From positions 62,001-126,000 of the forward strand of contig JALLLS010000039.1 in NCBI GenBank assembly GCA_025094145.1: a stretch of DNA of 64,000 bases, written 5' to 3'. The notes under the pieces were generated by a model. The model saw only the letters and a list, made by a program, of their open reading frames with translations. It had not been told where the DNA came from and did no database searches. How positions within the stretch are numbered: position 1 is the stretch's first letter; every line of letters starts with the position of its first letter. Both the position numbers and the translations under genes were made by a program. Shown in pieces: positions 1 to 10,935 of the stretch. The stretch comes from Spinellus fusiger. Lineage: Eukaryota; Mucoromycota; Mucoromycetes; Mucorales; Phycomycetaceae.

Positions 1-1396
1 AAAAATAAAGACAATCTTCCTTTTTTCTTTTTTACTTTTTACTATTTACTATTTACTATGCTCCAGTAGCAAAGAATAAAAGAAAATCTCTACTATAACA
101 ACTGCAATTATAAGCACAATGGTAGTAATTATAGTAATTATAATAAACAGATCCTCAGCTTCCTGCAGTTACTTTTGAAGAAACTTAAATCCTTTTAAGG
201 AGTAAATATAAAAGATGAGTGAATGGTATACTATGCTATGCCATAGTATACTATAAAACAGAAGATAAAAGTAAGCAGTTTACAGATAGAGTTCTAAGAA
301 TTACAGGCATATGCATATGTAAATATCTATTCCGACATCCATTCATCTATTCCTACTTTCTTATTTCTCATTCAAGACATATCTGATAATGTGGATTTGT
401 CATGAATTCATAGTCTTATTATTAAGTACTTTAAGAATTTAATCTAAAATAGAGTGGTAAAAGTAGAAAACAGCTTGACACAGAAATAGCAATAATAAAA
501 CAAAGGTTTGTCTGCATATACTCAAGAAGAAAGGAGTCGGATCATCTCGTATTACTTGAAAAGAAATCCTTATTCTTATTTACTTTGAAATAGTAAATAA
601 AGTAGACAAATGCATTAGTTGAAAGATGAGGAAATAAACAGAGCCATGCATTTTGTTTGTTTGTTTATTGTTTGTTTATTGTTTATTGTCTAAAATACCT
701 TGTGCTGTTTATTCTTTGATTTGCAATGTATATGTTGAATACTTAATAATGAATAATAACACACATACACACACACATTGATATCACTTTTTTATATTTT
801 ATATTAATTATTCAGTATGAGATGTTAAATATTAAACTGTAAAGTGTTAACTTTAGCTTTCACTCAATATTTAATCAAAATATACATTTTGATAATCAAA
901 AAAATATATCTTAAGACCTTATTGTATCTAAATAATAGCTAGTTATATATCTTTTCTATTTGATAGATCAGTTCAAATGAAATAAAAAAAGGCAGTTTCA
1001 CGATCAACATTGGTAAGGGTTTCCTGCCTATAGAATTTTGCAGGGGCAACCTACTTTTCAATTTACAATAGTTAGTAGTTAGTATTTAGTATTTAGTATT
1101 TAGTATTAACTATTAACTATCATATAATTATCCACTATTAAATAATATAGTTCAGTGATAGCTAATAACTGATAAAATAAACATCCTACATTAATAGTAG
1201 ATTTAGTAAACCCGGTGACTATAATACATTGTTTCCTCAGGCAAAGTAATGCTTATTATTGTCATTATTATTATTTTTATGAAAAAATTACATACCGGAG
1301 TATAAATAACTACGGTCACCCAAGACTTAAAATCATCAAAAGAACTCTTATTACGCCAAGGCGCGTTGTTGCATAATGACAACACCTCAGAGAGAG
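1..1396. other. AT-rich 5' flank of the mit1 gene, no gene seen
   Basis: No convincing open frame on either strand. It holds TGTT/TTTG-type simple repeats around 655-690, TAGT/ATTT repeats around 1066-1110 and a 10-bp perfect inverted repeat at 226-251. The segment just before 1397 should contain the promoter of the remodeler gene, but no strong TATA box can be assigned. Confidence 0.5.
226..251. repeat. Perfect 10-bp inverted repeat with 6-nt loop
   Basis: GTATACTATG at 226-235 is exactly complementary to CATAGTATAC at 242-251, with a 6-nt spacer. It could form a small hairpin or be a dyad protein site. It lies about 1.15 kb upstream of the remodeler start codon. No function can be assigned. 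Confidence 0.6.
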
Positions 1397-4300
1397 ATGG
1401 TAGAACAACCCCCAACAAAAGGATCCTTCAGCACCATATCATTAAAAGTGAGTTATTCAAAAGAAATAAAAAAGAATTCAATGTCAAGCACTTATAAAAA
1501 AAACTATTAGATCATTCGTAAAGAGTGGAAGGTACTGAGTTCCGTAAAAGTACCTGTTCAACCTCTCAAAAGTTCAAACATCACTCATGCCAGAAAATCC
1601 ACCAGCAGAACTCAAAAGCACTTTGAAACTGATACCGACAGCGATGAGGAGATAGAAAGGATCAACAGCTATGGCAATCTCCTGGCTATTCTGGACAAAA
1701 GAATAACACCTACTGGCAAGGTGCTTTATAAAGTAGTATGGGAAGGTAACAGACAGACAGAGGTAGATATATTTTCCATTTATTATGGTTCTAGGGATAG
1801 CCAGTATCTAATCTGTATCAAAAAGGAACCACCCAATAATTTGCAAAAGTTCTATACTCGCATTGAAGCCTTTGAACATAAAAAGTTGAGAAGTACCTCT
1901 TCCAAGAATGCCATTGGCTTTATGGATGACGATGAACTTGGAGATGCACGGGGTGGATATAGACTGAGAAGAAGAAATAATACACAGGATAAAGACTGGA
2001 AAGAAAGAGAAAAGGTCTCGAGTGAAGAAAGCAATGATGAGTATTCAGCCCCTATTATTCTACGCAAACGCATAAGAAAAAATGCAATGACCAATGACAG
2101 TGATAGCAATGCACGAGAGGAAAGTGATGACCATAATGGCATGAATTCATTAAGCACAGATACCAGCACAAATGACACAGAAGACAGTGAAATGGAAAGT
2201 GATACAGCAGCCAGTAGAAGAGATAAAAGAAGAATGAGCAAGGCCTCGATAAATCATTGGAGTCATTGTATTAAATGCCAAGAGAAGGGAACTAATATCA
2301 AGACAGAAATGAGCAAGAGGGGTGTAGTAAAATACACTCCAGATCAGACACTTCCCCGGCATCCACCCAAGCGGCTATTACTATGCACATCATGTTCTGC
2401 TGTATCTCATAGAGGATGTCTTCCTGAATCTTCCAGTAGTCTTAAACGATATCTTGGTATTTATCAAGTCAAGGACCAAACAATTATGAAATTTCAATGC
2501 ACTCGATGTATTTCTGGCAGAACAAAATCATTTGAAAATCTACCTAGCTGTGATATGTGTGGTAAAAACCATAGCTCTGTCTATGAAGAGAACGACATGG
2601 ATGATGCGGAAAATGATGAGACCATGGCAGTATCTGATCAACAGAATGCATTTACAACAACGTATCTATCTGAAAGCTCAAAGGAATATGATAAACCCAC
2701 CAATGCCACTGAGATAGCAATATCAGAGACTTCTACACTTTTCCACATAGATGTAGTTAGAAAGAACATACTACCACTGTTTCGATGCTTTCGATGCTAT
2801 CGCACTTGTCATATAGAATGTCTACCAGAATTCATTGATAAAGAAACTCGATTTCCTGACATGACTAAAGAGGAGCAGGTGAAAATGGGCAGAAACATGT
2901 GCCTGAAAACGTGGAAATGTCCAGAGTGTATCATGTATAAAAAAGAAGTAGAGAGAATTCTTACCATGCGATCAACAGCCACCAGCACTACTATTGACAC
3001 ATCTATGGAGAAACACACTTCTTCAGAATACCAGACACAGACATTTGAGTGTCTTATCAAATGGAAAAATACATCTTATAGACATCTGACATGGGTATCT
3101 GAGAAATGGATCAAAGGCTTAGCTCCAGCAGCATACAAATCTCTGCTGGATCATTACAGAAATGAGGAATACTCCGGAGAGGAGGATGTTGTAGTAAAGG
3201 ATTGGATGGCAGTGGATCGTATTCTTGATATGAATACCGAGTCAGATCAAACACTTATTCTAGCTAAATATTGTGGTCTTCCTTATGATCAAGGTAAGTT
3301 AGAAATAGCGAATACTATTCCATAACTACAGAGAAAATAAGCTGATACAAAACACTCGTTTATTTGATAAAAGCATGCTGGGACACTCCTCCTCCTTCAG
3401 ATTCAGACCTTTATCCATTTTATAAAGATGCATTAAGGAGATACTCTATAAGAAAAGCCATGGTGCCTCCTACAAAGATGCAGGAACGCGTACGTCAAGT
3501 TAAGGCGGTGGCTACCAAAGAGAGCTATTCAAAGCACGAACTGAAGAAACAGCCTAACATTATCAAGGGAGGAGAGCTGATGAAGCATCAATTGGACGGA
3601 TTAAAGTAAATGAATCACATTGTAATTTCATTTTCTCACTTCTTCTCAGTTGGCTCTTGTATCAATGGGAACGTAACCAACCTTGTATTCTTGCTGATGA
3701 CATGGGATTAGGTACTTATCAAAGAGAGAAGGTGGTACTCATATTTACTATAGGAAAAACCATTCAGATCATCGTCTTTTTTTACTATCTGTTCAAGAAG
3801 TTCAATATCTACCCCTTCTTTATAGTTGTCCCCAATAGTACATTGGAAAACTGGCTACGTGAATTTAGCAAGTGGGCTCCTGACATGCTTGCTGTACCTT
3901 ACCAAGGATCAGCCAAGTCGCGTGAACTGACCCGCAAGTACGAAATATTTTCACAAGATTACCCTCACCCAAAGATCAAATGTCATGTCGTTGTTCTTAC
4001 CTATGAATCAGCTCTCTATGATATGTCTTATTTTTTAAAAAGTGCCTATTGGCCAGCCATGGTTGTAGATGAAGCCCATCGATTAAAAAACAATTCAAGT
4101 CTTTTATTTCAAAAGTTACAGTCTCTGAATACAGATCATAAAATATTACTGACAGGTAAGCAAATTTCTATATGAAAAAAGGGAGTTTGAGAGAAGAAGG
4201 AAGAAAGGAAGGGGCACTAGAGAGAGAAAGAGAGAGACTTAGTGTCAGCTAAATAATTCTCTTGTAAGGCACACCTCTTCAAAACAACATTCGAGAATTG

Positions 4301-7300
4301 ATCAACATTATGCACTTTGTTGATCCTATAAGATTCAAAGATCTGAAGACATTGGGTGAGAAATACAAAGAACTCTCCCATGAACTTGTTCAAGAGCTAC
4401 ATGACCATTTGAAGCCTTATTTCCTCAGACGTACAAAAAAACTTGCTCTCAAAGATCTCCCACCAAAATTCGAAATTATTGTACCTCTTTCAATGACGAA
4501 TTTGCAAAAAGAAGTGTATAAGAGTATCTTAAGCAATAACATCGTGTCTTTTGCTAGTACATCAAGTCAGTCCGCACCAAAACTACAAAAGAAAGCTCGC
4601 TCTGTATTGATGGAATTGAGAAAAACGCTTAACCACCCTTACTTAATACAAGATGTAGAGGTGGATCAGCCTAGTGCAGAGGCAACTCAGCGTGCTCTTA
4701 TTGATGCCTGTGAGAAGCTAAAAGTATTGCATCAAATGATTCCAAAACTACAAAAAGACGGACATCGTCTGTTAATTTTCTCTACGCTTCGACTCACTCT
4801 CGATGTTCTGGAGGATTACCTCAAAGCACAATCTTATAAATTTGTACGTCTAGACGGAAGTTGCTCCCAGCTTGAAAGGGTGAAAGCTATTGATGCTTTT
4901 AATGCACCTAATTCTGATATTCCAGTGTTCCTCCTGACGACAAGAGCAGGAGGTGTTGGCATTAACTTGGCTACAGCAGATACAGTGCTTGTATGGGATT
5001 CTGACTTCAATCCACACGCTGACCTACAGGCCATTAGCAGAGCCTATCGCATTGGCCAAAAGAATCCAGTGCTTGTGCTTAAGTTTATGACACGCCTCTC
5101 TATAGAAGAAAAGATTGTCCAACTGTCCAAGAAAAAGATGGTGATAGACCATTTGGTAGTGGATAAGATGGACGATACAGAGTTGGAGGTGGATGATATT
5201 GAAAGTATTCTTAAGTTTGGTGCACAGACATTGTTTGAAGGAGACGACTCCAAAGACATAAGCTATGACTCTGCTGCTATTGACAAACTACTAGACCGAT
5301 CTCGTATTGTTCATGATACGTCTGATACCATAGAGGAAGACACGAATGCAACTGGCGAGAGTAAAGATAAGACAATGTCATTCTCATTTGCCAAAGTATG
5401 GAGTGCTACGGATGGAGAGACTGAGTTAGTGGGCCTACAAAACGACAAGCCTGAGGACTCTGATTTCTGGAACCGATTCTTGAGAGAGAAGCGAGAGGAA
5501 CAGGATAGTCTCAAGTTAAAGAATGAGGAGCTGGGAAGAGGTGCACGTAAAAGAACCAGAGTTGTAAGTTCTATTTTTTATTTTTATTTTAAATACTCAC
5601 TGAAGACTAAAACTACTTAATAGCACTACTTTGATCCATCAGAACAGAAGAATGCCCAACGAAAGAAGCAGGTGGACCGTGAGCCTAGTGATAACGAAGA
5701 TGCAGAGTTTGTTGTTGGGTTATCTGAACATGAGGATGAGGATGAGTTCTTCTCTCCTGCAGCAGAGATTATAGGCGAGACTTTGGATGCTGGTCTTTCA
5801 TATGTGAATCAATTGGACGAGTCTGTTGCTCATAATTATCAGACCTATACAAACACCTTACCCAGTCTAACAGCAAAGGGTAAGAAGAGGGCCAGCCACT
5901 CATCAGAGGGTAAAACAAGCAATACTGGCCATCATGGACCAGATAGATTCATCACTACACTACACACACACCCCACACTCCCCACTCTTAAGTCTGCGGT
6001 TGGATCGACCAAACTCACAAAACATAACTCGCCACATCTACATGGCCACAGTAACAATACTGCAGAAGAGTACAGCCCTACAGTTAATGTGTCAACAAGA
6101 TATGACTCTACTGAGAACAACACACCCGCCTATAGTTCTAATGGCAAACTCACAGTAGGATACGACTCTAATGGTAATGCTACATCATTCTCAGCACACC
6201 AATCTCAGGTTGAACCATTCTATCAGTCAGCAACCTCTGCATCAATTATCCCACAGTATCTCAGCTTACCCCATGAAATACGAGGCCATATTGAACGAGA
6301 GCGTATTATCTATCAACGAGAGGTGTATAATTTGGAGAGATCTTTATCAAATATGGGAGCACCCAGTGCAGCAGTATATAGACAAGCCCTTATTCAAATG
6401 AACAATTATCATATAAATCGACTGAACCATATTATTCAAGAGTGGAGTGCAACTAATATTCCAAGTGGATATCATGCAAACACTAATAATACCAATACAA
6501 GACAGGACTTTGGGAGAGTATATTACCAACCTGAACAACAAAGAGGGTATGGAAATACCATCCAGTCCACTTCTACAGCACCTCAACCTCAATCACCTCA
6601 ACAAAACACACACAATTTTCCACCTATACAGCAAACATCTCCACAACAAGTGTCTCACCAGCAACCACAACCTCAAGCACACCATCAACATGTTTTTGGT
6701 CATTTACCTCCTCCACCTACATCAGCATTTACAAATGCTTTTGGCAATGTACTAAATCCAACATCTGTTTCTACTAAAAACCGCTATTTTTCAACTACAA
6801 CAACCTCTTCAGGGACAGGGGATACTGATGTGAGATTAAGGGATGCGGCAATAAGTCGTAATACTATTAGAAAGGTCTATACGTCCAATACGAATACAAC
6901 CACATCTTTTGGCAATGCAGGTAAGTGGTTGAACACTGTCTTATAATAACTTGTGCATTTTCTCTTTATCAAACCAGGTCTTAATGAACCCATCGATTTG
7001 ACTAAATCACCGCCTACACAGCAGATAGCATCCAAGCAGAAGCCACTATCCAAACAAAACCCGGCACATCAACAAGCAGCATATGATACGATGGCCTCAG
7101 ATATAAACTCAACACACATGGCTCCTGCTTCTGGACCTGCTCATATGCCTGGAACCTCAGCATCCCACCCTATTCAAATTATCAATGAAGCCCCACCACC
7201 AAGAAGCCTTGTATGGGCGGACCAATTGTCATCAACCCACAGTACCAACAAGGCACATACGTTTAAGACTATCCAACCCTACAAGCCCATCAAAAGCAAG

Positions 7301-7840
7301 CTAACTGCCCCACTGGATACACAAGAGGTCGAGATCATTAGAAAGCCTACAGAAGAGAACACATTGGCACCCCTCCAGACGCTTGCTGTGAACAATCATT
7401 CCACTGGCAAGGTGTCTCTTCATTCCACTGATGCTACTGGGTCTTTATTCTTCCATGCAGCCTCATCAAACACAGAACCCACTCCGAGGCCAGCGGAGGC
7501 CAGCGCAGTGCACGATACATCTGCTGCACAACAACACTATAGTACGAAGCCAGCCCCTGTCAAAACAACCACACACCCCAGTGCAGAGGCTAACACTGCA
7601 GATCGACTTAAGGTTTATAACTGTCTGCTGTGCTCACAAGAACATATAAGATCTGATAAATGCAATAATCTGTATTCCATTGAACATATCAAGGCAGCTT
7701 ATCAAAAGTTAGATGCATGGCGAATGGCAGAAGAGAGTCGCCATGGTCTTAGGAAAGAGCTGGACTTATTGTATCAAAGAGCAGTGGAATACCGTACCTT
7801 ATTGGAATTGAACCAAGGCAAAGTAAAGCAAGACGATTAA
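1397..7840 (+). CDS. mit1: CHD-type chromatin remodeling ATPase, Mit1-like (SHREC complex)
   Basis: Exons 1397-1447, 1511-3293, 3374-3605, 3650-3711, 3754-4155, 4269-5563, 5624-6920 and 6978-7840 join in frame to 1994 aa. In order: a 17-residue first exon; an acidic serine-rich stretch; Cys/His PHD-like fingers at about 270-350 and 385-510 (CIKC, CTSC, CTRC, CDMC, CFRC, CPEC); a chromodomain-like segment at about 530-620 (LIKWKNTSYRHLTW) completed across the 3293/3374 junction; a SNF2 ATPase at about 680-1130 with ADDMGLGKT, VVDEAH, LLTGTPLQNN, RAGGVGINL and ISRAYRIGQ. A long Ser/Thr/Gln/Asn-rich tail ends in a CxxC finger (CLLC). In fission yeast, Mit1 is the nucleosome-remodeling subunit of SHREC, acting in heterochromatic silencing. 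The start rests on ATG 1397 and a phase-0 intron at 1448-1510. The Walker A block reads DDMG rather than the usual DEMG. Confidence 0.88.
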
Positions 7841-8305
7841 TACATATCTATATCTATACAAACATACACAAAGAATAGGTGAATTCAAATCAGCTACTTG
7901 CCACTTAGTTTTATTCCTATTGCTATTGTTGTTGATGTTGATGATGTTGTTGATGTTGTTGATGTTGTTGGAGTGAAGCATGAAAGTTTTTATTTTATTC
8001 TTATTTTCTATAGACCCTATTTTCATCTTCTTTCCACGTAGCTTCCCTCTTGTTATAAGTTTCTAGTTTTAGCCTTTTGCTTTGTTTTTATTGAATAGTT
8101 TTGATAGTGAAGATGTTATGTTGCTTCTATATTAAATAATGGAATTGTAGCATGTTCTTTTGGTAGAAGAGATGGGCGTGTTTGGGTGGAGACAGCAACA
8201 TTGAAGTATGATAAATCAAAATGCAGTTTAAGTAGCAAAGAGGTAAAAAACAAGAGATAAAAACAATAATAAAGGAGAAGAATAAAGAAAAAGAGGTGTA
8301 TCTAT
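7841..8305. other. Intergenic region between two convergent genes
   Basis: The shared 3' flank of the remodeler (+) and GDP-mannose pyrophosphorylase (-). A GTT/GAT-type trinucleotide repeat lies at about 7920-7970. No gene seen. Confidence 0.6.
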
Positions 8306-9790
8306 CTACATGATAATCTGAGGCTCAGTGATGTTTACTGAGATGCTCTTGTGTGGGAGAATAGAGCCACCATTAACATAGATCTCATCGTTAATGGTCA
8401 CATCATCACCCAGGACTGAACAGCCTTCCAATCGAGACCAACGGCCTACAGATGAATGCCAACCCACAATAGTAGAGTTGACCCAAGCAAAGTCCTTGAT
8501 CTTGGCCCCCTCCAGAATAACACAGCGCTGGAGACGGACACCATCACCAATAACACAGTTGGGACCCACCACTACATTAGGACCAATGCGACAGTCCTTG
8601 CCAATCTTTGCTGTTGGGTGAACAAGGACATTTCCTTTGTGTACGTAGTCCACAGTAGGGCTCACGAGTTCCTGAGGGTGTTTCTTGGCCAGATGAGAGA
8701 GATATAAGCAGGTTCCTGTTAAGAAATCCTTTGGCTGTCCCACATCCATCCAGAATCCATCCAGATCAAAGGTATGTAACTGACCATCGTGTGCAATGTT
8801 AGGGAAGATCTCCTTTTCAATGGAAGTGGGTCTCAGCTATTGAAAGAAAAAGAATAGGACACAGTGATAAGTCCCCTGTGCTGATGATATTCCCTCTTCT
8901 CATTGTCCACAGTAGAGTCACTCGCTTTTCATCTGATCGCTTACCTCAATACGGTCCAGTACGGAAGGGTTAAAGATGTAAATACCAGCATTGATCTTGT
9001 TGCTGATAAACTCCTTTGGCTTCTCTACAAAGCGGTCGATCTTGCTCGATCCAGCATGGTTAACGACAACACCATACTTGGAGGGATCGTCTACTTTGGT
9101 AACCTACAAACGAACAAAAAACAAAGGGGGAGGGAGGGAGGTGTTATTGACATGTATTAAGAGAACACAGTGGGTTTCTTAACATACCACAATAGTACCC
9201 TCATTGCCGTGTTCAATGTGGAAGTCTCTCAGTTGTTCAAAGGGATAAGCACAGATAACATCACTGTTAAGTACAAAGAATGGGCTATCGTCTTTGGAGA
9301 GAATGTCTCTTGCCAGGGCCAAAGGACCAGCTGTACCCAAGGGCTCTGTTTCTACAGAGAAGGTAATGGTCACATTATAAACCTTCTCGTATTCCTTCAG
9401 AGCAGCCACCATGATCTCAGGTCGATAGTTGACAGCCAATACGATATCTGTCACACCAGCCTAGAAGATAAGGCATGAGTTATCTTATGTAGATCACCCG
9501 ACAGATAACTCCCTTCTATGAATACACAAATGTACTACATACCTTGGCGAGGTTCTCGATTTGATGAAGAATCATAGGCTTGTTGGCGAATTCAACAAGG
9601 GGCTTAGGGAGAGTGAGAGTAAGAGGTCTAAGACGAGTACCAAAACCTAGAACATGGTGCATGTTAGTCACTGTCTCTTCTCCAAGCCTAGATTTCTGCT
9701 TTGGCTGCCATCCTCTTATCTTTATATCTATCTTTATGGATGTCTATCTTTATATCTATTTTTACCTCCAACAAGAATAAGAGCCTTCAT
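8306..9790 (-). CDS. PSA1: Mannose-1-phosphate guanylyltransferase (GDP-mannose pyrophosphorylase)
   Basis: Five exons on the minus strand (9790-9766, 9646-9543, 9460-9188, 9103-8945, 8836-8306) give 363 aa, the usual fungal length. The enzyme makes GDP-mannose from GTP and mannose-1-phosphate in the cytosol, supplying glycosylation and cell-wall mannan. The N-terminus MKALILVGG joins across the first intron to [16 protein letters not shown], the nucleotidyltransferase signature. FVEKPKEF carries the conserved sugar-phosphate-binding Lys region. The last exon is a hexapeptide-repeat left-handed beta-helix ([24 protein letters not shown]). All four introns have GT-AG ends and the phases agree. 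The gene is convergent with the remodeler. Confidence 0.96.
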
Positions 9791-10134
9791 ATTGAATCAG
9801 TAGTAAAAGAGAGGAAAAGACGATAACGAAAGGAGAAGAGAGAGAAAAGAGCAAGGAAGCCAAGGAAAGTGGATAAGCAAAAGTAAAACCGTATAAATGA
9901 GGTTATTTATATATTCAGTTGCACAGACACTTGAGCGACCGAGTCTTATTCGGAACCTCCAATGAAAGACGTGCACCTCATTCCTTTATCCGCCAAATTC
10001 CGCTCTATTTTTGATTTTATTTTTCCTTGCAGATCACCCTGCTTGGAGAGATAAAAGCTATGAGGACGATCCCTCTTTCATTTCCTCACTGTGATTTGCA
10101 CACTGTGATTTTCTCTCTAGTAGTATAGTGATCT
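9791..10134. other. 5' flank of the GDP-mannose pyrophosphorylase gene
   Basis: Contains a purine-rich 5' leader (9805-9890 on the plus strand) and, read on the minus strand, an AT-rich TATATAAAT-like block near 9905-9917, about 120 bp before the start codon. That block is a plausible TATA region. No other gene is visible. Confidence 0.35.
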
Positions 10135-10440
10135 ATTGGTGTAATAAAATAATAAAATAATAGTGTAATGGTGTAATAGAATAATAGTGTAATAACATAA
10201 TAGAATAATACCATAATAGAATAATACCATAATAGAATAATACCATACTATACTATACTATTCTACCATAACACCATAACACCATAACACCATAACACCA
10301 TAACACCATAATACTATAATACTATAATACTATAATACTATAATACTATAATACTATAATATTCTACCATAACACCATAACACCATACTATACTATACTA
10401 TACTATACTATTCTACCCTATTTTACCCTATTTTACTATA
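10135..10440. repeat. Composite AT-rich tandem-repeat block
   Basis: About 300 bp built from successive short units: ATAATA/GTGTAATA variants, then ATAATACCATAATAGA-like units, then ACACCATA units, then ATACTATA units, then TATAC units. The units grade into each other, as expected of nested replication-slippage expansion. It lies upstream of the pyrophosphorylase gene. Confidence 0.8.
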
Positions 10441-10486
10441 AGAATATGATTATGAATACAAATAGTGACATTCATGCTCAATAGTC

Positions 10487-10632
10487 TTAGTCCATTTCTT
10501 ACCCTTGCTACGATCAATGAATAGATTCCTTTCACGCCTTCCTTTTCTCTCCCCGGAAAGACGCGTTGGACAAGTGACTGGTGTATCCATGGCCCACGAG
10601 GTGTCCAGGCTAAATGAAGCCATGGCGTGCAA
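10487..10632 (-). other. Possible isolated coding exon (about 45-50 codons)
   Basis: On the minus strand an ATG (10632, or 10623) opens a frame with a more coding-like composition than its AT-rich surroundings (MASFSLDTSWAMDTPVT...) and runs into a good donor, GTAAGA, near 10500. I find no acceptor exon downstream: the next 300 bases are the tandem-repeat block. It may be the stump of a lost gene or chance. No family recognised. Confidence 0.2.
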
Positions 10633-10827
10633 TGAATGCCAATGGACTCTTTTTTAGTAGTCCAGCTTATTAGAAATATTATATCTTTATTATATTGCTA
10701 CTGTCTTGTATTGTCATTAAATTGTCTTTGGCTTCTTCCCCTTGGTGATTACCACTTTGTATATAAATTAGTTTCATTTTCCTTCTATTGGCTGGTATGT
10801 GAATTCATCCACTTGGGATTCCTTTTC

Positions 10828-10935
10828 TCTCTCTGTCTGTCTCTCTGTCTGTCTCTCTGTCTGTCTCTCTGTCTCTGTCTCTCTGTCTGTCTCTCTGTCT
10901 GTCTCTCTGTCTCTGTCTCTCTCTGTGTATGTGTC
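10828..10935. repeat. CTGT/CTCT microsatellite
   Basis: A run of about 100 bp of CTCTCTGTCTGT units on the plus strand. Confidence 0.9.
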
